Origin: Thioalkalivibrio sp. ALE31
GTDB taxonomy: Bacteria; Pseudomonadota; Gammaproteobacteria; Ectothiorhodospirales; Ectothiorhodospiraceae
Direction of reading: 5' to 3'
Length of the DNA stretch: 64,000 bases
Assembly (NCBI RefSeq): GCF_000377405.1
Contig: NZ_KB905025.1
Location: forward strand, 1 to 64,000
Notes under the pieces: generated by a model
Seen by the model: only the letters and a program-made list of their open reading frames with translations
Databases searched by the model: none
Told to the model about the DNA's origin: nothing
In this document: in pieces, positions 1 to 8,007 of the stretch
Position numbering within the stretch: the stretch's first letter is position 1
Layout: each line of letters starts with the position of its first letter
Position numbers and translations under genes: made by a program

Positions 1-1030
1 TGTGATCTCTCAATAGGTTGTCCACGGGACGACTCCGAAGGATGCTGAGTTTGCGGACTGAGCCATTCCCAAGGAGGACGCCCCGTGAACCTTCATCAAA
101 ATGCCTTAATGGGTCCCCGCGGTCGAGAGCGGATGGCTCGCCTGGTCGTGGATCACGGCCTGAGCCTTCGTGCAGCGGCCCGCGCCTTTGACGTGGATCC
201 GAAGACCGTGCAGCGCTGGGTCCAGCGGTTCCAGGAGGCCGGCCGTTCCGGACTTGTGGACCGTTCGTCCCGGCCGCGGAGCCAGCCGCGGCGAACCCCC
301 CGACGGATCCAACGGCAGGTGGTCGCCTTGCGGCGCCAGCGCTGGACCATGGATCGCATCGCGACCTTCACAAGGATCTCGAGGGCCAGCGTCAGCCGCA
401 TCCTGCGGCGCGAGGGCCTGAACCGCCTGAGCGCACTGGAGCCGGCCGAGCCACCCCGGCGCTACGAACACGAACACCCCGGCGATCTGCTCCACCTCGA
501 CATCAAGAAGCTGGCGCGCTTCCGTCACCCGGGCCACCGCGTGACCGGCGTCCGCGCCAAGGACTCCATCGGAGCGGGCTACGAGTACGTGCATGTGGCC
601 ATCGACGACCGCTCGCGCATCGCCTACAGCGAGATCCATCCCGCCGAGCGGGCCCAGGATGCGATCGCGCACCTGGAGGCGGCCGTGCGCTACTACGCCA
701 CCCTGGGGATCACCATCCGACGGGTCCTGACCGACAACGGACCCTGCTACCACGCCCGGGCGTTCAGCCAGGCCTGCCGCCGACTGGGCATCCGCCATCG
801 CCGCACCCGGCCCTACACGCCGCGAACCAATGGCAAGGCCGAGCGCTTTATCCAGACCGCCCTGCGCGAGTGGGCCTACGCCTTCACCTACGCCACGTCA
901 GAGGAGCGCAAACGCCATCTGCCCCGATGGATCCACGACTACAACTGGCACCGCCCACACGGTAGCCTGAACAAGCAGCCACCCATCAGCGTCCTCGGTC
1001 TACCTGAGGACAACCTTGTGAGACTCCACA
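1..1030 (+). mobile_element. IS481-family insertion sequence
   Basis: The left end (TGTGATCTCTCA...AGGTTGTCC) and the reverse complement of the right end at 1008-1030 (TGTGGAGTCTCA...AGGTTGTCC) form an imperfect terminal inverted repeat of about 23 bp, both ends beginning TGTG. The element holds one transposase gene. It starts at the first base of the window, so the left flank and any target duplication cannot be checked. The right end abuts CCTAGA, which fits the NCTAGN target known for IS481-type elements. Confidence 0.85.
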
Positions 1031-1035
1031 CCTAG
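85..1035 (+). CDS. IS481-family transposase
   Basis: A 316-residue DDE transposase that would cut and join the ends of the surrounding IS. The N-terminal ~110 residues hold a helix-turn-helix (LSLRAAARAFDVDPKTVQRW) followed by a second DNA-binding segment. The rve integrase core carries the triad Asp139 (LHLDIKK), Asp217 (LTDNGP) and Glu253 (NGKAERF), with the DD(35)E spacing typical of the family. Translation starts at GTG 85 behind a strong AAGGAGG. The gene is intact. Its TAG stop lies outside the right inverted repeat, in the CTAG flank, so the stop appears to be supplied by the target site. Confidence 0.93.
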   Translation: MNLHQNALMGPRGRERMARLVVDHGLSLRAAARAFDVDPKTVQRWVQRFQEAGRSGLVDRSSRPRSQPRRTPRRIQRQVVALRRQRWTMDRIATFTRISRASVSRILRREGLNRLSALEPAEPPRRYEHEHPGDLLHLDIKKLARFRHPGHRVTGVRAKDSIGAGYEYVHVAIDDRSRIAYSEIHPAERAQDAIAHLEAAVRYYATLGITIRRVLTDNGPCYHARAFSQACRRLGIRHRRTRPYTPRTNGKAERFIQTALREWAYAFTYATSEERKRHLPRWIHDYNWHRPHGSLNKQPPISVLGLPEDNLVRLHT

Positions 1036-1084
1036 ATCCAGACCACCAGCGTCAGCATTGCATCCATCCTTTCCGAATCCGCCG

Positions 1085-2584
1085 TCAGGCGTACTCGAGT
1101 TGCAGTGCGTGGCGGGCCCATTCCTCGCGCTCGGCGTCGAGGTCGGCCCGTGTCAGGGGATGGGCATCCAGCCATCCCGTCGCAAAGCTCAGTGCGAGGC
1201 CGTCCGTCGTCGCCTCGATACGCTCCAGCGGCACCGGATCGGGTGCCCGCGAGCGATGCAGCAGCACGGCCAGGCGCAACAGCACCGCCATATACCGGAA
1301 GGCGCCCGCACGATCCTCACGCACACCGCCCAGCAGCTTGGGTTTCAGGGTCCGCCGGTGCAGCCGCACCAGCAGCGCAAGCTCCGCCTGCTCCGGCTGC
1401 GAGAACCCGGGCAGGTCGGCCCATGTGAGGATGTATTCACCGTGCTTGTGATACTTGCTGTGGGCCAGGGCTAGGCCGATCTCGTGCAGCTCGGCAGCCC
1501 AGTCCAGACGCTCGGCGTCGTCCCCGTCCAGCCCCCAGGCCGCGCGCACCGCGGTGACCAGGCGTGCCACCGTGGCCTGGACGCGCTCGGCCTGGGCCGG
1601 GTCCACCGCAAAGCGCCGGCGCAGATGATGAATGGTGCGCCCGCGCACGTCCTCGTGCCGGAAGCGACCCAGCAGGTCATGCACCACTCCCTCGCGCAGC
1701 GCCCCGTCGGAGGGATGCAGGCGTTCGATGCCCAGCGCCTCGAACGCGCCCAGCAGGACCGCCAGTCCGCCGGCGATGACCGGCGCCCGCTCTGCCGCCA
1801 GGCCGGGGAACTCCAGCCCGTCGATCGAGCCCTGCTCGATCAGTGCGTCCCGCAGACGCTCGAGGGCCTGCCGGTCCATGCCCGGCGCCGGGTCCAGGCC
1901 CGACTCCTGCACCATGCGATCCAGCGCGAGGATCGTGCCCGAGGCCCCGAGTGCCTGATCCCATCCCTCGGCCCGGTAGGCGCTGGCAATCGGCTGCAGT
2001 TCCTGCTCCGCTCGCAGTCGGGCGGCATCGAAGGCCTTGCGACTCAGCTTGCCGTCGGCGAAGAAGCGCCGGGTAAAGGTCACACACCCCATCTCGAGGC
2101 TCTCGGCCAGGAGCGGCTCGAAGCGTTCCCCGATAATGAACTCGGTGCTGCCGCCGCCGATATCCATCACCAGGCGCCGGCCACTGTCATCCGCCAGCGT
2201 GTGGGCCACGCCGAGGTAGATCAGCCGTGCCTCCTCGCGCCCGGCGATGATCTCCACCGGATGTCCGAGGGCCTGCTCCGCCGACCGCAGAAAGGCCCGG
2301 CTGTCATGCATCTGGCGCAGCGTGTTGGTCCCAACGACCCGCACATGACCGCGCGGCAGCTGACGCAGCCGCTGGCCGAAACGATCCAGGCAGTCCAAAG
2401 CCCGCTGGGCGACCTCCGGATCCAGCTGTCCCTGATCGTCGAGGCCGCTGGCGAGCCGCACCATCTCCTTGAGCCGGTCGACCTTCAGGACCTCTCCGTC
2501 CTGACGCCGCGCCACGATCATGTGAAAGCTGTTGGAGCCCAGATCGACGGCCGCAACCGTCTCCGCATTGTGAGCCTCCTGCAT
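1085..2584 (-). CDS. ppx: Exopolyphosphatase / pppGpp phosphohydrolase (Ppx/GppA)
   Basis: A cytoplasmic phosphatase releasing orthophosphate from polyphosphate chains, or hydrolysing pppGpp. The 499-residue protein has the ASKHA phosphate-binding segments VAAVDLGSNSFHM at the N-terminus and VMDIGGGSTEF near residue 145, plus an HD-like C-terminal region, matching full-length Ppx/GppA enzymes. The ATG at 2584 is chosen because the family motif begins eight residues later. The open frame continues upstream to 2935 but there only overlaps sixA in another frame. It lies two bases after sixA and is probably co-transcribed. Sequence alone does not separate Ppx from GppA. Confidence 0.9.
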   Translation of the reverse strand: MQEAHNAETVAAVDLGSNSFHMIVARRQDGEVLKVDRLKEMVRLASGLDDQGQLDPEVAQRALDCLDRFGQRLRQLPRGHVRVVGTNTLRQMHDSRAFLRSAEQALGHPVEIIAGREEARLIYLGVAHTLADDSGRRLVMDIGGGSTEFIIGERFEPLLAESLEMGCVTFTRRFFADGKLSRKAFDAARLRAEQELQPIASAYRAEGWDQALGASGTILALDRMVQESGLDPAPGMDRQALERLRDALIEQGSIDGLEFPGLAAERAPVIAGGLAVLLGAFEALGIERLHPSDGALREGVVHDLLGRFRHEDVRGRTIHHLRRRFAVDPAQAERVQATVARLVTAVRAAWGLDGDDAERLDWAAELHEIGLALAHSKYHKHGEYILTWADLPGFSQPEQAELALLVRLHRRTLKPKLLGGVREDRAGAFRYMAVLLRLAVLLHRSRAPDPVPLERIEATTDGLALSFATGWLDAHPLTRADLDAEREEWARHALQLEYA

Positions 2585-2586
2585 GC

Positions 2587-3099
2587 CTAATGCGCCTCCC
2601 CATCGGCCAGCCGTTCGAGGACCCGCCGCGGGAGATGCCAGACAAGGCGCATCGGCCCCGGCAGCGAACCCGCCAGCCCGCAGGCATCGCCCTTGCCCAT
2701 ATGCACCAGACTCCGCCCCCCGGGCGCGCCCAGCAGGCAGCTGGCCAGGAGCGACAGGTCGGGCTCGTGGCCCACCAGCACCAACCCGCCGTTCGCCGGC
2801 AGGTTCCGGGCCAGGGCCTCGACCTCCAGCCCGGCGGGTTGTCCCGGAGCCAGCCATTTCTTCTGCCGCACCGGTACATCCAGCGCCTGGGAAAGGGGGA
2901 TCGCCGTCTGTCGGGCGCGCAGATAGGGGCTGCACAGGAGCTCCACGGAAGCCGGCAGCAGATCGCCCAGCGCCTGGGCCATGCGCACCGCGCTGACCTG
3001 CCCCTTTGCGGTCAGCGGCCGGTCACGATCGGCCCCGTCCCAGTCGCCGGGATTACCGGCCTGGGCATGCCGCACCAGCACCAGCCGCGCTTCCCGCAT
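2587..3099 (-). CDS. sixA: SixA-type phosphohistidine phosphatase
   Basis: A small histidine-phosphatase-superfamily protein of 170 residues. SixA removes phosphate from histidine phosphotransfer domains. The catalytic RHA motif is at the N-terminus (LVLVRHAQAG), with a conserved CSPYLRARQT segment and a second His in VLVGHEPDLS. The start is placed at ATG 3099, directly before the RHA motif, rather than at 3162, which would run back into egtD. It lies 5 bases after egtD and 2 bases before ppx, suggesting one minus-strand transcript. The physiological target cannot be told from sequence. Confidence 0.85.
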   Translation of the reverse strand: MREARLVLVRHAQAGNPGDWDGADRDRPLTAKGQVSAVRMAQALGDLLPASVELLCSPYLRARQTAIPLSQALDVPVRQKKWLAPGQPAGLEVEALARNLPANGGLVLVGHEPDLSLLASCLLGAPGGRSLVHMGKGDACGLAGSLPGPMRLVWHLPRRVLERLADGEAH

Positions 3100-3104
3100 G
3101 CCGA

Positions 3105-4127
3105 TCAGGCCGCCCCGGGCCGCAGCAGGAACAGGGAATACCAGTCCTCGGGCGCCGACCACTCGGCCTCGTGTTCCAGCCCCGCCGCCGCCAGCAGACC
3201 ATCAACCGCCTCGCGGCTGAACTTGCGCGAGATCTCGGTGCGGATGATCTCGCCTGCCGCGATCTCCAGGCGAGCCTCGGGCTCCGAGACCTGCACGACC
3301 TGGTCGCGACGCGCCACCAGGTGCATCTCGATCCGCGAATGCTCTTCCACGAAGGGCGCGCGGTGATCGAACCCCTCGGGGTCGAAATCCGCCCCCAGCT
3401 CGGTATTCAGCACCGACAGCAGATTCAGATTGAACGCCGCGGTGACCCCCGCCGCATCGTTGTAGGCCGCCTCCAGCACCGGACGCGGCTTGACCCGGTC
3501 CAGCCCCAGCAACAGGCGATCCTCCGCATTCATGGTCGCGCGGATCCGGGTCAGCAGGGCGGCGGCCTCTGGGTCCTCGAAATTCCCCAGACTGCTGCCG
3601 AGAAAGGCGAACAGTCGGGGACCGTCGCCACGCGCGCCGGCGACCTCGCCCAGGTGGCCCAGGGCCGCCGCGTAGTCGCCGCACAGGCTGTCCACCCGCA
3701 GTTGATCGAAGCGCTGCAAGAGCCGCTCGCCCGCCTCGTCCAGGATCTCGCTACACACGTCATTGGCGACGTAATGGGGCGCCGCCAGGCGCCGCTCCAG
3801 GGCGGCCAGCAGGTATTCGGTCTTGCGCGAGGTCCCGCTGCCCAGCTCGAACAGCGTCCGGGCGCCGGATGCGTCCACGATCGCATCGGCATGACGCTCC
3901 AGGAGCTCGGCCTCCAGGCGGGTCGGGTAGTATTCCGGCGTGTCGCAAATCGCATCGAACAGCTGCGAACCCCGTGCATCGTAGAAGTACTTCGGCGGCA
4001 GGGATCGCGGTGGCTCGAGCATCCCCGCGCGGAAATCGGCCAGTAACTCGGCGTGGGCATCGCGTTCTTCCACCACCCGGCGGCTGTAACGGGAGGAAAC
4101 GGGTACAGCGCAGGCGTCGGCGGACAT
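3105..4127 (-). CDS. egtD: L-histidine N(alpha)-methyltransferase EgtD
   Basis: Trimethylates histidine to hercynine with SAM, the first step of ergothioneine synthesis. The 340-residue protein is full length and carries the EgtD signature PPKYFYDARGSQLFDAICD and the SAM-binding ELGSGTSRKTEYLL. The start is at 4127; Tyr-rich PEYYPTR follows the substrate region. It is divergent from egtC-egtB across 83 bp, a short shared promoter region, so the three genes form one ergothioneine locus. No egtA or egtE homologue is seen in the window, so the final C-S lyase step must be encoded elsewhere. Confidence 0.95.
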   Translation of the reverse strand: MSADACAVPVSSRYSRRVVEERDAHAELLADFRAGMLEPPRSLPPKYFYDARGSQLFDAICDTPEYYPTRLEAELLERHADAIVDASGARTLFELGSGTSRKTEYLLAALERRLAAPHYVANDVCSEILDEAGERLLQRFDQLRVDSLCGDYAAALGHLGEVAGARGDGPRLFAFLGSSLGNFEDPEAAALLTRIRATMNAEDRLLLGLDRVKPRPVLEAAYNDAAGVTAAFNLNLLSVLNTELGADFDPEGFDHRAPFVEEHSRIEMHLVARRDQVVQVSEPEARLEIAAGEIIRTEISRKFSREAVDGLLAAAGLEHEAEWSAPEDWYSLFLLRPGAA

Positions 4128-4210
4128 GCGGGCTTCCGTATCAAGAGGGTTTGCGGCACGCTAGCATGAAACCACCGACGTCCCAACTGCCCCCAGGGAA
4201 GCCCGGATCA

Positions 4211-4993
4211 ATGTGCCGACACCTCGCTTATCTGGGTCCTCCGATCACGCTGCGCAGCCTGATCCTGGATCCCCCCCACAACCTCATCGAACAGGCCATG
4301 GCGCCCCAGGAACTGGTGTACGCGCGGGTCAATGCCGATGGCTTCGGCTTCGGCTGGTTCGGGGCCGGGGGCATGGCGCGCCATTACCGCCGAGCCGACC
4401 CGCTCTGGCAGGATCCCAATCTGGAAGATCTGGCCAGCGACATGACCCAGCCCCTCTGGATCGCGGCCATCCGCAGCGCAACCCCCGGCTTCGGGGGCGA
4501 CTCGGTCAATGCCCAGCCGTTCGCCCGGGACGGCCTGCTGTACAGCCACAACGGCCTGATCAGCCGGTTCCGGCCGGATGTGCGGCGGCAGATCCAGAAC
4601 ATCCTCAGCCACGAGATCGAAGCCAGCATCGAGGGCACAACCGACTCGGAACACCTGTTCGCGCTGGTGCGGCAGTACCTGGCCGATGACGAGAACGCCA
4701 CGCTGGAAGGCGCCCTCGGCGAGGCGTTCTCGACCATCGAGGCCTGGCTGGGCACCGATACCGCCCTGCTGAACGTGATCCTGTCCGACGGGCGCCGCAT
4801 CATCGCCAGCCGCCACGCGATCAACGCGCCCTGCCCCAGCCTCTACTACACCACCGATGACGAGACATTCCCCGAGGACAGCGTAGTCGTGGCATCGGAA
4901 CCGCTGACGGATCGCGAGCGCTGGCGCCCGGTGCCATCCGGCCACCTGCTGATCCTGGATCCCGACGAACCGCCGGAACTCCTGGCCTTGTAA
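4211..4993 (+). CDS. egtC: Gamma-glutamyl hercynylcysteine S-oxide hydrolase EgtC
   Basis: A class II glutamine amidotransferase-fold hydrolase of 260 residues that removes the glutamyl group from gamma-glutamyl-hercynylcysteine sulfoxide in ergothioneine synthesis. The start at ATG 4211 is fixed by the catalytic cysteine, which must be residue 2 (MCRHLAYLG). The family motifs NADGFGFGWF and YSHNGLISRF follow. It sits immediately before egtB with a 15-bp gap and opposite egtD, which supports the assignment over a generic glutamine amidotransferase. Substrates are inferred from pathway context. Confidence 0.92.
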   Translation: MCRHLAYLGPPITLRSLILDPPHNLIEQAMAPQELVYARVNADGFGFGWFGAGGMARHYRRADPLWQDPNLEDLASDMTQPLWIAAIRSATPGFGGDSVNAQPFARDGLLYSHNGLISRFRPDVRRQIQNILSHEIEASIEGTTDSEHLFALVRQYLADDENATLEGALGEAFSTIEAWLGTDTALLNVILSDGRRIIASRHAINAPCPSLYYTTDDETFPEDSVVVASEPLTDRERWRPVPSGHLLILDPDEPPELLAL

Positions 4994-5008
4994 CGCGCTC
5001 CACCGGAT

Positions 5009-6193
5009 ATGAACGCCGTCCATCCGCTGTCGAACGCCTCCGAACCGGGCCTCATGGAGTGCCTGTCCGTCCAGCACGACCGCCTGAACGCGGCGCTTCT
5101 CGCCACCCCGGAACACGAATGGCGCAATCAATACCACCCGGACCTCAGCCCCATGGGATGGCATTACGCCCATTGCCATTTCATCGAGGCAGTCTGGCTG
5201 CACGAACGGATTTTGGGTGAGCCGCCGCCCGCACGGCGGGATTGGCACGACCTGTATTTCCCGGAGCAAAGCCCGAAATGGCGCCGCGGCGGGCGCCTCC
5301 CACCCCGCCACTCGCTGCTCGAGTGGGGCTGGGCGTGTCAGCAGCACCACCTGGAGCTTTTGCGCGCCCACCCGGAGGTGCGCCGCCATCCCCTGCTTGA
5401 AAACGACTACCTGACCGGTTTCCTCGCGCAGCACCACGCGATGCATCTGGAGAGTCTCGAACAGGTGCGCTGGTTTGCCCGCCTGCAACACCCCGAAGCC
5501 GGCCCTGTCCAAACCTCCGAGACCGCGCACCGGCCTTGCAACGACTGGATCGAGTGCCCGGGGGGCGAACACATCGCCGGCAGCGATTCCATCACCGCCT
5601 TCGACAACGAGCGCGGCCGACACACCGTGCGGCTCGCGCCCCACGCCATCCGTGCACACCCCGTCACCAACGCCGAGGTCGCGGCCTTCATCGAGGCCGA
5701 CGGGTATCACCCCGGCCCTCACTGGGACGAATCCGGCCGGGCGTGGCTGGAACGGACGGGGGTCACCGCCCCGCTGGGCTGGGGGCGCCGGTCCGACGGC
5801 ACACGAGTCCAGACCCTGCCGGGCGGCACCCAGCGGCTCGAGCCCCGGGCACCCGCCGTCGGCCTCTCCTGGTTCGAGGCCACGGCCTACGCGCGCTGGG
5901 TTGGCGCCCGCCTGCCCCACGAACACGAGTGGGAGCATGCCGCGCAGGCCGGTTGGCTAGCCGGTACAGGGCAGGTCTGGGAATGGTGTGCGAACCCCTT
6001 TCAACCCTACCCGGGTTTCCGGCCCTACCCCTATGATGAATACTCCCTGCCCTGGTTCGACGGGAAGCACTACGTCCTGCGCGGCGGCAGTGCCTGGAGC
6101 GACCCGCTGCTCACCCGGACGACCCTGCGCAATTTCTTCACTCCCGATAAACGTCACGTGTTCGCCGGCATCCGGCTGGCGCGCGACCTCTAA
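5009..6193 (+). CDS. egtB: Ergothioneine synthase EgtB (iron-dependent sulfoxide synthase)
   Basis: Joins hercynine to a cysteine-containing thiol with oxygen, forming the C-S bond of ergothioneine. The 394-residue protein has an N-terminal DinB-like four-helix domain with HYAHCHFIEAVWLHE and the iron-ligand pattern HHAMHLE (HX3HXE). A C-terminal FGE-sulfatase domain ends in TRTTLRNFF and FAGIRLARDL. The presence of egtC next door suggests that gamma-glutamylcysteine is the sulfur donor, as in the mycobacterial-type route. It is probably co-transcribed with egtC. Confidence 0.94.
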   Translation: MNAVHPLSNASEPGLMECLSVQHDRLNAALLATPEHEWRNQYHPDLSPMGWHYAHCHFIEAVWLHERILGEPPPARRDWHDLYFPEQSPKWRRGGRLPPRHSLLEWGWACQQHHLELLRAHPEVRRHPLLENDYLTGFLAQHHAMHLESLEQVRWFARLQHPEAGPVQTSETAHRPCNDWIECPGGEHIAGSDSITAFDNERGRHTVRLAPHAIRAHPVTNAEVAAFIEADGYHPGPHWDESGRAWLERTGVTAPLGWGRRSDGTRVQTLPGGTQRLEPRAPAVGLSWFEATAYARWVGARLPHEHEWEHAAQAGWLAGTGQVWEWCANPFQPYPGFRPYPYDEYSLPWFDGKHYVLRGGSAWSDPLLTRTTLRNFFTPDKRHVFAGIRLARDL

Positions 6194-6202
6194 GGAAACA
6201 CC

Positions 6203-6955
6203 ATGCGACCGAACCACATCCCGCTCGTCCACCGTGCATCCTGGCTTGTCGCCGGCCTCGCCGCACTTACGCTGGCGGTCCCCGGGACCGCTGTCGGCAG
6301 CGATGGCGCCACGACGCTTTCCCTGACCGGCAAGACCGAACGGCAGGTCGCCAACGATCACATGACCGTGCTGATGCAGACCGAGGCGCGCGCGCCGGAA
6401 GCCGCTACTGCCGCGGATGCCGTCAACCGGAACATGGAGGCGGCCCTGGAACGCGCGGGCGAACACGATGCCGTCGAGGCCCGAACCATTGGCTATTCGA
6501 CCCGCCCCATCTACGACGCCGACGACCGCAGCCGCATCAACGCCTGGCAGGTCCAGCAGAACCTGGAACTGACCAGCGGCGACTTCGACCGCCTGGGCGA
6601 ACTGGTGGGAACCCTCCAGCGGCACGACCTCACGGTGAGTCAGATCCGTTTTTCCCTGAGCCCCGAGGCCCGCGAGGAACACCGCGAGGCCATGATCGAA
6701 GAGGCCATGGACGACCTGAAGGATCAGGCGCGCGTCATCGCCCGCTCACTGGGCGCCACGCACCTGCGTGTTCTGGAAGTGGACCTGCCGGATGACTCCT
6801 ACAGTGGCCCGCAGCCGATGATGGCCATGCGGGCGATGGACGAATCCGCCAGCCAGCCGGCGCTGGAGGCCGGGCACTCCACCCTGAGCCTCAGCGTACG
6901 CGGCCGCCTGCAGGCCCTTGGTGCCGAAACCCTGCGCGTCGGCCCCGCCCGGTAA
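6203..6955 (+). CDS. SIMPL-domain (DUF541, YggE-like) exported protein
   Basis: A 250-residue protein with an N-terminal hydrophobic export signal (LVAGLAALTLAVPGTAVGS) followed by a SIMPL/DUF541 domain. Typical features are LSLTGKTERQVANDHMTV near the start, repeated alpha-beta units, and VSVRG-like LSLSVRGRLQ at the C-terminus. Family members such as YggE are periplasmic and linked to oxidative-stress phenotypes, but the biochemical role is not settled. It begins 10 bp after egtB with its own AAGGAAA-like site, so it may be co-transcribed with the ergothioneine genes. That would fit a redox-protection theme, but this is inference. Confidence 0.8.
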   Translation: MRPNHIPLVHRASWLVAGLAALTLAVPGTAVGSDGATTLSLTGKTERQVANDHMTVLMQTEARAPEAATAADAVNRNMEAALERAGEHDAVEARTIGYSTRPIYDADDRSRINAWQVQQNLELTSGDFDRLGELVGTLQRHDLTVSQIRFSLSPEAREEHREAMIEEAMDDLKDQARVIARSLGATHLRVLEVDLPDDSYSGPQPMMAMRAMDESASQPALEAGHSTLSLSVRGRLQALGAETLRVGPAR

Positions 6956-7028
6956 CCCACGGCACCTGCCGCAAGGTGCCGCGAGGCGATTCCAAACCGC
7001 GCCTCACCGAGAGCCCTTGCGCCGAAAC

Positions 7029-7141
7029 GTCATCACGGCCGGAGCGCAGCGCAGAGCCGGGATCGCCAGTTCCCTGCCCCAGGCCTTTCCCAGTCCATCG
7101 TTGCAGATCCCGGATAACCGCTTCGCGGCTTCCGGGGTGAC
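7029..7141. repeat. Palindromic MITE-like repeat
   Basis: This gap of about 290 bp holds no gene. It contains two 36-bp arms, 7029-7064 and 7106-7141, in inverted orientation. Both start GTCA..C.CGG and end CCGGGATC, with about 25 of 36 positions matching. Each arm can also fold on itself (for example CCCGGATAACCGC-TTCG-CGGCTTCCGGG). It is probably a non-autonomous dispersed repeat; no transposase is linked. Confidence 0.6.
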
Positions 7142-7241
7142 ACAGCGCGGCGGCATCGCGTGTGACCTTGGGAGGTCCCGCGCACCGTCCAGAACAGGCC
7201 GTCGGCCCGGGGACGGATGCATGACTCCACAAGGCACTCCC

Positions 7242-7931
7242 TCAGCGGGCGAGCTCCAGGGCCAGCTCGCCGTCGCGCACCTCGATGGATTCGATGCCGG
7301 CGCGCAGTTGCTGGAAGGGCTCCAGCCCCAGCAGATCCTCGTCCTTGAGCCCGCCAAGCCAGGCATCCGGCAGCGGGATCCCGGCAACGCTGACGCCCAC
7401 CAGCCGCGCGTGCACCTGGCCCTCTTCCGTACCAAAGCGAACGCCCGAGCGCACATTAAGGACGCGTCCGCCCAGAAGGGGGATATCCGGCGGCACATCG
7501 ATGCGCACCCGCGTGCTCACCTGTCCCGGCGTCAGGCGGATCGCCACCCGCCCGGCCAGGTCCGGGTCCTGCGCGATCAGCGCATTCAGCTCGCGTTCGC
7601 TGAATTGCACCACCCGGGCCTCGGCGCGTTCCTCGTAGAGTTCGGGGACCAGCGGCTCGGCTTCGGCGTCGAGATCGATGATCGGATCGCCTGGTGCGCT
7701 ATCGGGGCGGGGCTCCGCATCGCGCGGACCCAACGCCCGCAGCTTGGCCTCCAGCTCCGCCTGCTCCTCGACATTCAGGGTCACCGGCTTGGGCTCGCCC
7801 GACTGCAGGTGGATGACACCCCAGAACCCCGCCCACAGCGCGGCCAGGATCAGCAGGACGATCAGATAGCGCGGGGGCCGCCCGGTGGAACGGTACTGGA
7901 TGGGCGCGGAGGGTTCGTTGTTCTTGGCCAT
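7242..7931 (-). CDS. Membrane-anchored hypothetical protein
   Basis: Not recognised. The 229-residue protein has one N-terminal transmembrane helix (YLIVLLILAALWAGFWGVI) preceded by a short basic cytoplasmic tail. An acidic, proline-rich linker (~residues 55-95) follows, then an extracytoplasmic domain. ARVVQFSERELNALI followed by alternating strands loosely resembles LmeA/YpmS-type lipid-binding domains. It lies 76 bp after flgL on the same strand, so it could be the last gene of the flagellar transcript or a separate unit; an intervening hairpin favours separation. Function unknown. Confidence 0.7.
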   Translation of the reverse strand: MAKNNEPSAPIQYRSTGRPPRYLIVLLILAALWAGFWGVIHLQSGEPKPVTLNVEEQAELEAKLRALGPRDAEPRPDSAPGDPIIDLDAEAEPLVPELYEERAEARVVQFSERELNALIAQDPDLAGRVAIRLTPGQVSTRVRIDVPPDIPLLGGRVLNVRSGVRFGTEEGQVHARLVGVSVAGIPLPDAWLGGLKDEDLLGLEPFQQLRAGIESIEVRDGELALELAR

Positions 7932-7960
7932 GCCGGAGTCTCGCAGATCACAATGGCGTC

Positions 7961-7984
7961 ATGGTCGCACAAAGGCGCGACCAT
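7961..7984 (-). terminator. Hairpin after flgL, possible terminator
   Basis: ATGGTCGC and GCGACCAT form a perfect 8-bp stem with an 8-nt loop in the short gap after flgL. No clear T-run follows, so termination is only a possibility. Confidence 0.3.
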
Positions 7985-8007
7985 GATCCGCACGGCCGGG
8001 GCATGGA

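Noticed and set aside
1-1030. Active composite transposon or genomic island boundary
   Set aside because: Only one IS is seen and the neighbouring genes are ordinary chromosomal ones; the left flank is outside the window.
2585-2935. N-terminal extension of ppx
   Set aside because: This part is sixA in another frame; the Ppx nucleotide motif starts eight residues after ATG 2584.
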